The notes under the pieces were generated by a model. The model searched no databases. It had not been told where the DNA came from and saw only the letters and a list, made by a program, of their open reading frames with translations. A stretch of 30,794 nucleotides of DNA from Candidatus Freyarchaeota archaeon (GTDB taxonomy: Archaea > Asgardarchaeota > Jordiarchaeia > Jordiarchaeales > Jordiarchaeaceae), in the NCBI GenBank assembly GCA_030587365.1, contig JAUQZE010000045.1:1-30794 (forward strand), read 5' to 3'. Shown here one piece after another: positions 15,432 to 24,252 of this stretch. The translations under genes were made by a program, and so were the position numbers. Within the stretch, counting starts at the first letter, position 1. Each line of letters begins with the position of its first letter.

Positions 15432-17285
15432 TTATTTTTCTCCCCAGAGATCCTTAGCCACATCAGGCAAACCAAGAAGTATCAGTCGGTCCTTGGTGGG
15501 TATAGCGTCCTCAGTCCAGCCGCGAAACGCATAGTACTCCTTCATCATCTGATCCATCGGAGGAACCTTATCCTTCTGACCACCTTCTTTGGTGGGGGTC
15601 AACAAACGCTTGGGAAGCTTGTTGTCCTTATCACGCATACCACAACGCACACAGTAAGCCCACTTAAGATTAAACAACCGGTCGGCAGTAATGCTCAAAT
15701 TAAAATCATCAACCGTCCAACCGCAACAATTCTTGAAAGCCTCCAAGAAAGTAGGTGTACTCATGGAAGTCCCGCCAAACATACATATTACTGCGGCTCC
15801 TAGTACTGCGAAGGAGTCTTGCATGGTTGCGGTGAGTGTGCCTTTTCCTGTGGGGTCGAATCTTCCGGTTCTTTTTGTTATTCCTGCGGGTGGTTGTAGT
15901 AGTCCCATGTCTGCTACTGAGGGATAGCCGGTTACGTGGCATGCTCCTCGGGGTGCGGTGACATATTCTACCCCCATACTGTAGAATGCTCGGGGGTCGT
16001 GCATAGGAGCCTCAAGTCCCTTCACGGTGGTGAGAAAATCGTATCCCTTGCCTAGCTTTTCTGCAGCTACCTGTGAGCCGTCGGCTAGGAGTTCTCCTGC
16101 TTTTCCTTCTCTTTTGAGGATTTTTTCGGTGAGTTTGATTACTGCGTCGGCGTCTCCCCATTTTAGGGCTATTCCGTCGGTGTCTTTTTTGGTTATTACT
16201 CCTTTTTCGTAGGCTTCAATGACCCAGGCTACTGTGGCTCCTGTGGAAATTGTATCCACTCCGTAGTCGTTGCAGAGATAGTTAACCCAAGATATGGGTC
16301 CCAAATCGTTAATGAGTAGTAGTGAGCCGAATGTTCCGCAGGTTTCGTATTCTGGACCGGGTCCCTCGTACTCGTAGGGTTCTTTGATTTCTACCCATCG
16401 TCCGCATCTTATGGGACAGTTGTAGCAGGCGGTTTGCTTCTTAAGAATAGTCTTGTACATCGCCCCCCCGCCGATATTGTCTGTTTGATCCCATTCTCCT
16501 AGTTGCCAGTTTTTGATGGGGATGTCTCCGAGTGGTTTCATAGAGTCCATGAAGTATTCGGTTCCGTATTTTCCTAGTCCAAATTTGACCATAGAGTTGT
16601 CGGAAATCCATTTGGAGTATTTTTTGATTTGTTCTTTTACTGCTTCGGGGTTTGCCCACTGTATTTCTCCGGTTCCTCTTATGGCTATGGCTTTGAAGTT
16701 TTTACTCCCCATCACTGCTCCGGAGCCGCCTCTTCCCAAGGCTCGGGCTTCGTCGTTTATGATGCAGGCTAGTTTCGATTTTTTCTCGCCTGCGGGCCCT
16801 ATGCATAGGACTCGGATTTTCTTGTCGCCGATTTCTTCTTGGATCATTTCTTGGGTTCTGAAGGTTCCTTGTCCCCATATGTGGGAGGCGTCTCTGAGTT
16901 CTGATTTGTTGTCTTTTACCGAGAGGTATACTGGTTTTTTGGATTTTCCTTCGATGACTATTCCGTCGTATCCTGCTCTTTTCATTTCGACTGCGAAGTA
17001 GCCGCCGGAGTTGGCTTCTCCGTAACCGTGAGAGACTGGTGATTTGAACACTACGGTGAATCTTGAACTGCAGGGTAAGCCGCCTGATACTGGTCCCGTG
17101 AAGAAGTATAGCTTGTTCTTCTCATCGAACTCGTCAATGTCGCAGGGAACTTCATCATATAGTAGTCGGGCTCCGAATCCGCTGCCTCCAATCCAAGTTT
17201 TCGCCCATTGCTCATCTATTGGTACTTCTTTTGTTTTTCCCTCTGTGAGGTTTACTCTCAGATATTTACCCATCCATCCGAACAT
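15432..17285 (-). CDS. tungsten-type aldehyde ferredoxin oxidoreductase (AOR-2)
   Basis: 617 residues from ATG 17285 (GTG 17294 adds three), preceded by AGGTGA as in AOR-1. It is the paralogue of AOR-1 with the same layout. Counted from the GTG, the cluster ligands are Cys290, Cys293, Cys297 (CYNCPIRC) and Cys504; the pterin loop is GRGGSGAVMGSKNFKAIAIR, and the active-site region is GPGPEYET and APRGACH. Compared with AOR-1 it lacks about seven residues around position 230-245, near the substrate-facing region. Identity is patchy: some 100-bp stretches are nearly identical while others are well diverged. It is coupled with the DUF362 copy 2 gene just upstream. A different substrate range from AOR-1 is likely but not shown. 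Confidence 0.9.
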   Translation of the reverse strand: MFGWMGKYLRVNLTEGKTKEVPIDEQWAKTWIGGSGFGARLLYDEVPCDIDEFDEKNKLYFFTGPVSGGLPCSSRFTVVFKSPVSHGYGEANSGGYFAVEMKRAGYDGIVIEGKSKKPVYLSVKDNKSELRDASHIWGQGTFRTQEMIQEEIGDKKIRVLCIGPAGEKKSKLACIINDEARALGRGGSGAVMGSKNFKAIAIRGTGEIQWANPEAVKEQIKKYSKWISDNSMVKFGLGKYGTEYFMDSMKPLGDIPIKNWQLGEWDQTDNIGGGAMYKTILKKQTACYNCPIRCGRWVEIKEPYEYEGPGPEYETCGTFGSLLLINDLGPISWVNYLCNDYGVDTISTGATVAWVIEAYEKGVITKKDTDGIALKWGDADAVIKLTEKILKREGKAGELLADGSQVAAEKLGKGYDFLTTVKGLEAPMHDPRAFYSMGVEYVTAPRGACHVTGYPSVADMGLLQPPAGITKRTGRFDPTGKGTLTATMQDSFAVLGAAVICMFGGTSMSTPTFLEAFKNCCGWTVDDFNLSITADRLFNLKWAYCVRCGMRDKDNKLPKRLLTPTKEGGQKDKVPPMDQMMKEYYAFRGWTEDAIPTKDRLILLGLPDVAKDLWGEK

Positions 17286-17290
17286 CTCTC

Positions 17291-18616
17291 TCACCTCACC
17301 TTTTGTAAGTCGGGTTGTTCAACTCTCTTGAATCCTTCTTCGGGTACTGGGTGTATCTTCCTGTAGAATTTCTTTAGAACAGAACCCGCGGTTTGCTGGT
17401 GCAGGAAGGTTGAAAGTGCTGATGTCATGGGTTCAATGGTTTTGAGCTCGTAGCCCTTACTACCTAAGCCTATCTCCTGCCCCACATTGCACTGTATGTC
17501 TTCGCTTATGCCCTGAAATGAGCCTGCGGCGCTAAACTTTGGTACACCCGCGCTTGCTACAAATTTTTGCTCAGCTGCAGAGCCCGGCATTCCTATTGAT
17601 TTTACAGCCATATCCAGGCAGGCTCGATCTATTGCCACAGGGTCTTTACCAGCGAAAACTCCCATATTGGGAATGATGGGACGGTCTGAATAGGGGATAC
17701 AGTCACACCAGGGAGTGCTATCTATTGCAAAGTTTATGAATCCCACTTTTCCTAGTTCAAATGTTTTCATGCAGGCGAGTGCCGAGTCAGCTATTGCCAC
17801 AGAAGTAGCTTCGAGGGTGTCTAGTATTTCTATGGTTGCGAAACAGCCGCAGCTCAGGGTTCCGAAGAGGTGGGACAGACAACCCTTACAGAGTGCTCGA
17901 TTCAGTTCAATCGGACCCTCTTCCGGAACCGCCAAAGCTCCCTCAGGGCAGGAAGCCACACATGTTTCCCACTTCTCGCATTCCCTGCCATCACAGTATT
18001 GGGGGAAGTATCCCAGCGCTTGTAAACCCAGTAAGGGATGAAGTCCTAAGTGAAGATTGTATTTCCCTCTCTTCGACGCACATCCTACACCAATATTTTT
18101 AATCGACCCCCCGAAGACCCCCATGGGGTGCCCCTTAAAGTGGGTAAGGACTATCATGGCGTCTGCGCATGCTATCGCAGTTGCTACATACTGTTCTTTG
18201 AGTATGTATCCTTCAGGTAGGTCTACTCTGATATCGTCTGTCCCCAAGAAGCCGTCACCGATTATCACGGGGCATCCTACCGTTGCTGAGCTGAATCCGT
18301 TTCTTTCGACTGTCATGTAGTGATCCCAAGCGTTTGTTCGGAAGCAGAAGGGCGTGTAGGGTAGTGTGGTTGTGTCGACCACGAAGGGTCTTCCTCCGAG
18401 TTCTTTCACTTTGTCTACCATTGCCCTTACGTAGACTGGTCGGAGGTAGGCGGTGTTGTTGTATTCTCCCATGTGTACTTTTATTGCCACGTAGTCGCCT
18501 TTGTCTATGCACTCGTTTAGTTTGGCTTGTTCGAATAGGTGTAGTTCTTTTGCTACTAGGCTAGTCGCTGTGCTCTCGCTTCTGTCATCCATATAAAATA
18601 CTTCAGATTTTGCCAT
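17291..18616 (-). CDS. DUF362-family iron-sulfur protein (copy 2)
   Basis: 441 residues from ATG 18616; ATG 18622 is too close to AGGAGG to be the better start. It is a paralogue of the protein at 13594-14916 with the same DUF362 core (KVHMGEYNNTAYLRP, THFKGHPMGVFGGSIKNIGV). Its two Cys groups are CDGRECEKWETCVASCPEGA and LCKGCLSHLFGTLSCGC; the second differs from copy 1, where one Cys is replaced and another added. It ends 5 bp before AOR-2. DUF362 members I know of are often membrane-free iron-sulfur proteins of unclear activity. The strict AOR pairing here, twice, argues for a shared function. Confidence 0.8.
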   Translation of the reverse strand: MAKSEVFYMDDRSESTATSLVAKELHLFEQAKLNECIDKGDYVAIKVHMGEYNNTAYLRPVYVRAMVDKVKELGGRPFVVDTTTLPYTPFCFRTNAWDHYMTVERNGFSSATVGCPVIIGDGFLGTDDIRVDLPEGYILKEQYVATAIACADAMIVLTHFKGHPMGVFGGSIKNIGVGCASKRGKYNLHLGLHPLLGLQALGYFPQYCDGRECEKWETCVASCPEGALAVPEEGPIELNRALCKGCLSHLFGTLSCGCFATIEILDTLEATSVAIADSALACMKTFELGKVGFINFAIDSTPWCDCIPYSDRPIIPNMGVFAGKDPVAIDRACLDMAVKSIGMPGSAAEQKFVASAGVPKFSAAGSFQGISEDIQCNVGQEIGLGSKGYELKTIEPMTSALSTFLHQQTAGSVLKKFYRKIHPVPEEGFKRVEQPDLQKVR

Positions 18617-18984
18617 TTTCATCCTCCTTTTCCATAAATATTTTGAGCATTTACCATCTTCATTTCTAAGTCTTATATTGTTTTCGCCTTTTTTCTAATT
18701 TATATATATTTCTTCTAAATTTGACGTATTTAATAATGTTTAGATGAAAATTGACGTAGTTATTATTTTGTTTTTATTATTACATTACTCGGTTCTCAGC
18801 TTCAAAACAAAAACAGTTGATATCGGGGTGTTTGGGGTTTTTTTATTAAGAGCGATTGCAGTTGGGATTTATTTTTTGAAGTTTTTGAGCCACCTTTGGT
18901 TTTAATAGTTACTTTAATAATGTTTATATTGTGTGGTTTTCCCTTATTTTTAAGGGATGGTTTAATTGTGTGGAGGTGTTTTTG
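18617..18984. other. divergent promoter region between DUF362 copy 2 and the SCP2-like gene
   Basis: About 370 bp, T-rich on the plus strand, with blocks shared with 14917-15300. It holds the leaders of two divergent operons. No ORF of note. Confidence 0.5.
18922..18929 (+). promoter_or_regulatory. TATA box GTTTATAT of the SCP2-ADH-AOR operon
   Basis: GTTTATAT, followed about 20 bp later by TTATTTTTAAGG. The same pair recurs before the second SCP2-like gene (22577-22584) and as a relic at 15261-15268. Start of transcription is expected near 18950. Confidence 0.55.
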
Positions 18985-19389
18985 GTGGTTTTGTTTCCTA
19001 GTGATGAATGGGCTAAGGAGTTTATGAAGAAGTTAAATGCGAATAAGGCGTATGTGGATTCGGCTTTGGACTGGGAAGGTGATTTTTACTTGGTTATAAA
19101 GCCTGAAGGTGGGTTGAAGGAAGAGAAGATCATATACTTAGACCTGTATCATGGAAAGTGCAGGGAAGCGTACCTTGTGAAGCCGGGTAAGGAAAAGAAG
19201 CCAGCCTATGTGATGGAGGCACCTTATGGAACCTGGATTAAGGTGAGTACTAAAGAGGTTGATGCGATTAAGGGAATTATGACGGGAAAGATAAAGCTGA
19301 AGGGCGACATGGCGAAGATCATGAGGTACACTAAGGCCGCTCAAGAGATAGTTAACACTACCACAATGATTGATAATGAGTTCCTCTAG
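18985..19389 (+). CDS. SCP2-like sterol/lipid-carrier domain protein (copy 1)
   Basis: 134 residues from GTG 18985, seven bases after GGAGGTG; this start aligns exactly with the ATG of copy 2. The fold matches the SCP-2 family: DWEGDFYLVIKPEGGLKEEK, IYLDLYHGKCREAYLVK, APYGTWIKVSTKE, and the closing MTGKIKLKGDMAKIMRYTKA. SCP-2 domains bind lipids, fatty acyl groups or other hydrophobic molecules in a tunnel. It is the first gene of an operon with an iron alcohol dehydrogenase and AOR-3, so it may hold or deliver the aldehyde, acid or alcohol substrate. That link is inference. Stop is TAG. Confidence 0.75.
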   Translation: MVLFPSDEWAKEFMKKLNANKAYVDSALDWEGDFYLVIKPEGGLKEEKIIYLDLYHGKCREAYLVKPGKEKKPAYVMEAPYGTWIKVSTKEVDAIKGIMTGKIKLKGDMAKIMRYTKAAQEIVNTTTMIDNEFL

Positions 19390-19427
19390 AATTCTTTCAT
19401 TTTCTTTTTTTGTGTGGGGTGATGTTT

Positions 19428-20591
19428 GTGTGGTTTTTTATTGGGCCGAAGGTGGTTTTTGGTGAGGATGCTTTGGATTATCTGGAGCAGATTGAGGGAA
19501 GTAAGGCTCTTATTGTTACGGATAAGGTGATACGCGAAATAGGGTTTGTTGATCAGGTTATGGAAAGATTGAAAAGGGCGGGTATTGAGTCTGAGGTTTT
19601 TGATGAGGTTGAGCCGGATCCGTCAGATGTTACGGTTATGAGGATTGTGGAAAGGTTGAGGAGTTATGAGCCGGATTTGATTGTGGGTTTGGGTGGGGGG
19701 TCGAGTATGGATGCTGCTAAAACTGCTTGGGTGTTGTATGAGAATCCGGATAAACAGATAGTGGATATTAACCCTTTTACTCCGATTAAGGTTAATCAGA
19801 AGGCTAGGATTATCACTATTCCGACTACTAGCGGTACGGGGGCGGAGGCGACTTGGGCCGCCGTGGTCACCGATACTAGGGAGCATAGAAAGATGATTTT
19901 GGCGGCGAGGGAGCTTGTTCCCTTGTGGGCGATTGTTGATCCCAAGCTTGCGGCTAGGATGCCTCCCAAGATTACTGCCGCTACGGCTATGGATGCCTTG
20001 ACCCATAGTGTGGAGAGTTACATTAATCCTTGGAAAAATGATTTTTCTGATGCATTCGCAATGAGAGCGATTCAGTATATTTTCAAGTATCTTCCCCGAG
20101 CGTATGAGAACGGTGAGGATATGGAGGCTCGTAGCAAAATGGCTAATGCGGCAACCATGGCGGGAATTTCATTTGGGAACTCAAATGTGGGTATTGCTCA
20201 TGGGATAGCTCACGCGTTAGGGGCGGTGTTTGGATTCCCGCATGGATTGGTTTGCGGTATCGTATTACCGTACGTTATAGAGTATAATATCCCAATTTCT
20301 GCGGAATACTTGGCAGAGCTCGCGGAGCTTATTGGAATCAAGGGGCAAGACGAGAAGAGGACAGCAAAGGCCTTCGCTGACAGGATAAGAGAGCTTATGA
20401 GGAAGGTTGATATTCCACTGAGTTTGAAAGAATCGGGCGTTAAGGAGAAAGATTTTAGGGAAAAACTTGAACGCTTAATAAATCTAACGATTCAGGATGC
20501 TTCCAGCACCTTGAATCCTAGGATGTATAATAAGGAAGAGCTGGAGAAACTTTACAAATATATTTACTATGGCAAGGATGTTGATTTCTGA
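19428..20591 (+). CDS. iron-containing (group III) alcohol dehydrogenase (ADH-1)
   Basis: 387 residues from GTG 19428, chosen because GGTGA lies five bases before it and the protein then starts MWFFIGPKVVFGEDAL, typical for the family. GLGGGSSMDAAK (87-98) is the NAD(P) site. Asp189, His193, His258 and His272 (MDALTHSVESY; GIAHGIAHALGAVFGFPHG) are the metal ligands. These enzymes interconvert alcohols and aldehydes with NAD(P)H, and iron or zinc in the site. Between the SCP2-like gene and AOR-3 it would couple aldehyde produced from an acid to an alcohol, or the reverse. The first 70 bp are identical to ADH-2 although the genes are otherwise diverged. Confidence 0.9.
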   Translation: MWFFIGPKVVFGEDALDYLEQIEGSKALIVTDKVIREIGFVDQVMERLKRAGIESEVFDEVEPDPSDVTVMRIVERLRSYEPDLIVGLGGGSSMDAAKTAWVLYENPDKQIVDINPFTPIKVNQKARIITIPTTSGTGAEATWAAVVTDTREHRKMILAARELVPLWAIVDPKLAARMPPKITAATAMDALTHSVESYINPWKNDFSDAFAMRAIQYIFKYLPRAYENGEDMEARSKMANAATMAGISFGNSNVGIAHGIAHALGAVFGFPHGLVCGIVLPYVIEYNIPISAEYLAELAELIGIKGQDEKRTAKAFADRIRELMRKVDIPLSLKESGVKEKDFREKLERLINLTIQDASSTLNPRMYNKEELEKLYKYIYYGKDVDF

Positions 20592-20616
20592 AAAAACTAT
20601 TTGGGAGTATATGATT

Positions 20617-22455
20617 ATGGGTGGATACCTCGAAAAAATTCTAAGAGTGGACCTCTCAAAGGGAAAAATCACAACTGAGGAACTTAAAGAGGAAACGCAA
20701 AAGAAATATTTGGGTGGATCGGGACTAGCGGCTAGAATACTTTATGATGAGCTTAAACCGGGAATCGATCCCTTGGGGCCTAAGAATAAACTGGTTTTCG
20801 CCACCGGACCATTAACAGGGACCAAGGCTCCATCCTCTGGTAGGCATCTTGTTGCTGCTAAATCACCCTTAACCGGGGCGTGGGGCGAAGCTACATCTGG
20901 AGGTTTTTGGGGTGCTGAACTCAAATTTGCCGGTTTCGACGCTATTGTTGTTGAGGGCAAATCGGAGGCGCCGGTATACCTCTGGATCAATGATGGAGAA
21001 GCAGTGCTCAAGGACGCCAGCTCGATCTGGGGTAAAAGCGTTTATCAAACGGAGGATATAATTCGAGAGAGTCTCGACGATAAAAAGGTAAAGGTTGCCT
21101 CGATTGGTCCCGCGGGGGAGAAACTGGTTAAGATAGCGTGTATTATGAACGATAAGGACAGGACGGCTGGTAGATGTGGACTAGGGGCGGTGATGGGTTC
21201 CAAAAAATTGAAAGCCATCGCTGTGCGTGGAACACAATCAATACAAGTAGTTGACTCAGAAACGTTAGATGAAAACGCGAAAAAGTTCCGTGAGGAAATA
21301 AAAGTAAATTCTTTTATCTCACTCTTTACCGAGCAAGGTACAAACAGTATAGTTTTAACCATGAACACTATGGGGACTCTTCCGACACAATACTACAGAG
21401 AGGGAGTCTTTGAAGATGCAGAAAAGATTGATGGAAACGCCTTAATGGAGATAACAACTAAGCGATTTGCCTGTTACGGATGCCCGGTGGCTTGTGGCCG
21501 GGGGCATGTAGAGGTGAAGTCAGGTTCCTTCGCAGGTACGTCTGGCGGTGGACCGGAGTACGAAACAGTTGCCGCTTTTGGTTCACTGTGCATGAATAAC
21601 GATTTGGGATCCATAGTTAAGGCGGGAATAATTTGCGACCAACTTGGAATAGATACTATCTCGGCTGGAAACATTGTGGCGTTTGCCATGGAGTGTTACG
21701 AGAGAGGCATACTAACGAAAAAGGACACTGAGGGACTGGAATTAAACTGGGGAAACTCTGAAGCGTTAGTGAAACTAGTGGAAAAAATGGGTATGAAGGA
21801 AGGCATAGGTAAGCTACTCTCGGAAGGTGTGAGAAGCGCCTCCCAGAAAATTGGTAAGGGTTCAGAAGAATTCGCAATGCACGTCAAGGGTCTTGAAACA
21901 CCGATGCACGAACCAAAGGGTTACAAGGGCTTGGGTTTAGGCTATGCAACATCGAATAGGGGTGCGTGTCACTTGAGACCCGAACCACAGATGATTGAGA
22001 TGATGGGTGTAGCAAGGCCAGAGCTAGGATTCGACAGAGTATCTGGTACATATGAGGTTGAGGGCAAGGGGCAGGTGATAAAAGGATTACAGGACTATAA
22101 AACCACGCTTGATTCACTGGTTTTATGCAGCTTTATTTATGATATGTATATTTATCTTCCAGATGCGCTTGCCAAAATGGTTACGGCGGTAACGGGATAC
22201 GACTTTGAGATAGGAGAGCTGGTAAAAGTAGGTGAACGGATTTTTAATCTACAAAGACTATTCAACGTGAGAGAGGGCTTATTGAGAAAAGATGACACGC
22301 TTCCCAAAAGATTCCTTGAGGAAAAGACTACTAAGGGTCCCACCGCGGGTCAAGTGGTTGAACTCGAACCAATGCTCAACGAATATTACACAGTAAGAGG
22401 TTGGAACGAGGAAGGAATCCCAACAAAGGAAAAAATTTCGGAACTCGAACTCTAA
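20617..22455 (+). CDS. tungsten-type aldehyde ferredoxin oxidoreductase (AOR-3)
   Basis: 612 residues from ATG 20617, nine bases after GGGAG and giving MGGYLEKILRVDLSKG, the usual AOR opening; earlier ATGs overlap the ADH-1 end or sit too close to GGGAG. It has YLGGSGLAARILYDE, the pterin loop GRCGLGAVMGSKKLKAIAVR, cluster ligands Cys286, Cys289, Cys293 (CYGCPVAC) and Cys504, and the active-site segments GGPEYET and SNRGACH. It is clearly more distant from AOR-1 and AOR-2 than they are from each other, and has no DUF362 partner. It starts 25 bp after ADH-1, in one operon. The pairing suggests an acid-aldehyde-alcohol route. Confidence 0.9.
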   Translation: MGGYLEKILRVDLSKGKITTEELKEETQKKYLGGSGLAARILYDELKPGIDPLGPKNKLVFATGPLTGTKAPSSGRHLVAAKSPLTGAWGEATSGGFWGAELKFAGFDAIVVEGKSEAPVYLWINDGEAVLKDASSIWGKSVYQTEDIIRESLDDKKVKVASIGPAGEKLVKIACIMNDKDRTAGRCGLGAVMGSKKLKAIAVRGTQSIQVVDSETLDENAKKFREEIKVNSFISLFTEQGTNSIVLTMNTMGTLPTQYYREGVFEDAEKIDGNALMEITTKRFACYGCPVACGRGHVEVKSGSFAGTSGGGPEYETVAAFGSLCMNNDLGSIVKAGIICDQLGIDTISAGNIVAFAMECYERGILTKKDTEGLELNWGNSEALVKLVEKMGMKEGIGKLLSEGVRSASQKIGKGSEEFAMHVKGLETPMHEPKGYKGLGLGYATSNRGACHLRPEPQMIEMMGVARPELGFDRVSGTYEVEGKGQVIKGLQDYKTTLDSLVLCSFIYDMYIYLPDALAKMVTAVTGYDFEIGELVKVGERIFNLQRLFNVREGLLRKDDTLPKRFLEEKTTKGPTAGQVVELEPMLNEYYTVRGWNEEGIPTKEKISELEL

Positions 22456-22484
22456 CAAACCAAAAAGTCAAAATGCTGTAAAAC

Positions 22485-22499
22485 TTTTTTCCCCTTTTA
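22485..22499 (+). terminator. T-rich terminator after AOR-3
   Basis: CTTTTTTCCCCTTTTA about 30 bp after the stop. Confidence 0.5.
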
Positions 22500-22576
22500 T
22501 AATGAATAAAATTATTCTGAATAAAATTGTGTTTATTTTTTGCCTTAATTAATGTGCAATTTTCTACTTAAACAAA

Positions 22577-22584
22577 GTTTATAT
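22577..22584 (+). promoter_or_regulatory. TATA box GTTTATAT of the second SCP2-ADH operon
   Basis: Same box and following TTATTTTTAAGG as at 18922. The ATG follows 60 bp later. Confidence 0.55.
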
Positions 22585-22643
22585 AACATAATATATGATT
22601 CTTTATTTTTAAGGAATTATTTAGAAGGTTTGAGGTAGGTTTT

Positions 22644-23048
22644 ATGGTTAAGTTTCCGAGTGATAAGTGGGCTAAGGCTTATATGAAGGCGTTAAACGAG
22701 AATAAGGCTTATGGAGATGCGGCTTCAGACTGGGAAGGTGATTTTCTCTTCGTTTTGACTCCCGGTGATAAGTTGAAGGAGAAGACGGCGATATACATTG
22801 ACTTGTATCATGGTAAATGTCGGGAGGCTTACGTTTTGAAGCCGGGCGAAGAGAAGAAGACAGATTTCGTGATTGAGGCTCCTTACGGGGTCTGGATTAG
22901 GGTGATTAAGAGGGAGCTGGATCCGATTCAGGGGTTAATGACTGGGAAGTTGAAGTTGAAGGGTGATATGGCTAAGGTGATGAGGTACACTAAGGCGGCT
23001 CAGGAGATGGTTAACACTACAACGACGATTGAGAGTGAGTTCCTCTAG
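22644..23048 (+). CDS. SCP2-like sterol/lipid-carrier domain protein (copy 2)
   Basis: 134 residues, a paralogue of the protein at 18985-19389. It has the same blocks (DWEGDFLFVLTPGDKLKEK, IYIDLYHGKCREAYVLKPGE, GKLKLKGDMAKVMRYTKAAQ) and the same C-terminal EFL then TAG. The ATG follows GAGGTAGG. It is the first gene of an operon with ADH-2. There is no AOR after ADH-2, so this unit is shorter than the first. Role as for copy 1: probable binding of a hydrophobic substrate. Confidence 0.75.
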   Translation: MVKFPSDKWAKAYMKALNENKAYGDAASDWEGDFLFVLTPGDKLKEKTAIYIDLYHGKCREAYVLKPGEEKKTDFVIEAPYGVWIRVIKRELDPIQGLMTGKLKLKGDMAKVMRYTKAAQEMVNTTTTIESEFL

Positions 23049-23084
23049 AATTCTCATTTTCTTTTTTTGTGTGGGGTGATGTTT

Positions 23085-24248
23085 GTGTGGTTTTTTATTG
23101 GGCCGAAGGTGGTTTTTGGTGAGGATGCTTTGGATTATTTGGAGCAGATACGTGGAAATAAGGCGCTTATTGTTACGGACGGGGTTATGCGTGAGTTGGG
23201 GTTTGTTGATAGGGTTAGGGAGAAGTTGAAGACTGCAGGTATTGAGCCGGAGGTTTTTGATGAGGTTGAGCCGGACCCCTCGGATATCACAGTTATGAGG
23301 ATTGTGGATAGGCTGAAGGGTTATGAGCCGGACTGGCTGATTGGATTGGGTGGGGGTTCGAGCATGGATGCTGCTAAAGCCGCTTGGGTGCTTTGGGAGA
23401 ATCCGGATAAGCGGTTGGTGGATATTAATGCATTCACTCCGATAACGGTTAATCAGAAGGCTAGGCTTATCACCATTACGACTACAGCCGGGACTGGTTC
23501 GGAGGTGACCTGGGCTACGGTGGTTACTGATACTAAGGAGCATCGGAAGATGATACTGATGGCGAAGGAGATTGTTCCTTACGCGGCTATTGTTGATCCC
23601 AAGCTTACAGTTAGTATGCCTCCCAAACTCACCGCAGATACGGGTATGGATGCTTTGACCCATGTTGTGGAGAGTTACATTAACTCTTGGAAAAACGATT
23701 TTTCTGATGCGTTCGCGAGGGCGGCGATTTCGTTTATTTTTGAGTATCTTCCTAGGGCTTATAGGAATGGTGAGGATATGGAGGCTCGTAGCAAAATGGC
23801 TAATGCGGCAACCATGGCGGGATTGTCTTTTGGGAACGCGTCTGTAGGTATTGCGCATGGGGTGGCGCACGCGGTGGGGACGGTGTTTGGTTTACCTCAC
23901 GGTTTGGTTTGCGGCGTTGCGCTGCCTTATGTTATAGAGTATAATATTCCGAGTGCTGCGAAGTACTTGGCGGAGCTGGCGCATCTTATTGGAGTTGAGG
24001 AGAGGGATGAGAGGAGAGCGGCGAAGGGATTGGCTGAGCGGACGAGAGAGCTTTTGGTGGAAGTTGGTATTTCTCCGAGTTTGAAGGGATTGGGTATTAA
24101 GGAGAAGGATTATAAAGAGAATTTTGATCTCCTGGTCAGGCTAACGAGTCAAGATCCTTCCGCTACATTGAATCCTAGATCCTTTACGAGGGAAGAGATA
24201 GAGAAAATCTACAATTGCATTTACTATGGCACGAAGGTTGATTTCTGA
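23085..24248 (+). CDS. iron-containing (group III) alcohol dehydrogenase (ADH-2)
   Basis: 387 residues from GTG 23085, by the same start logic as ADH-1. It has GLGGGSSMDAAK, MDALTHVVESY and GIAHGVAHAVGTVFGLPHG with all four metal ligands, so it should be active. It shares two long identical DNA blocks with ADH-1 (around 23068-23137 and 23770-23822) but differs elsewhere, most in the C-terminal third, which shapes the substrate pocket. It ends 4 bp before the convergent gene at 24253. It may handle a different aldehyde or alcohol. Confidence 0.9.
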   Translation: MWFFIGPKVVFGEDALDYLEQIRGNKALIVTDGVMRELGFVDRVREKLKTAGIEPEVFDEVEPDPSDITVMRIVDRLKGYEPDWLIGLGGGSSMDAAKAAWVLWENPDKRLVDINAFTPITVNQKARLITITTTAGTGSEVTWATVVTDTKEHRKMILMAKEIVPYAAIVDPKLTVSMPPKLTADTGMDALTHVVESYINSWKNDFSDAFARAAISFIFEYLPRAYRNGEDMEARSKMANAATMAGLSFGNASVGIAHGVAHAVGTVFGLPHGLVCGVALPYVIEYNIPSAAKYLAELAHLIGVEERDERRAAKGLAERTRELLVEVGISPSLKGLGIKEKDYKENFDLLVRLTSQDPSATLNPRSFTREEIEKIYNCIYYGTKVDF

Positions 24249-24252
24249 GGTA

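Noticed and set aside
22935..23870. 311-codon minus-strand open frame
   Set aside because: It lies wholly opposite the SCP2-like and alcohol dehydrogenase genes, has a composition dominated by Arg, His, Asn and Pro, and has no ribosome-binding site. It is a shadow of plus-strand codon usage.
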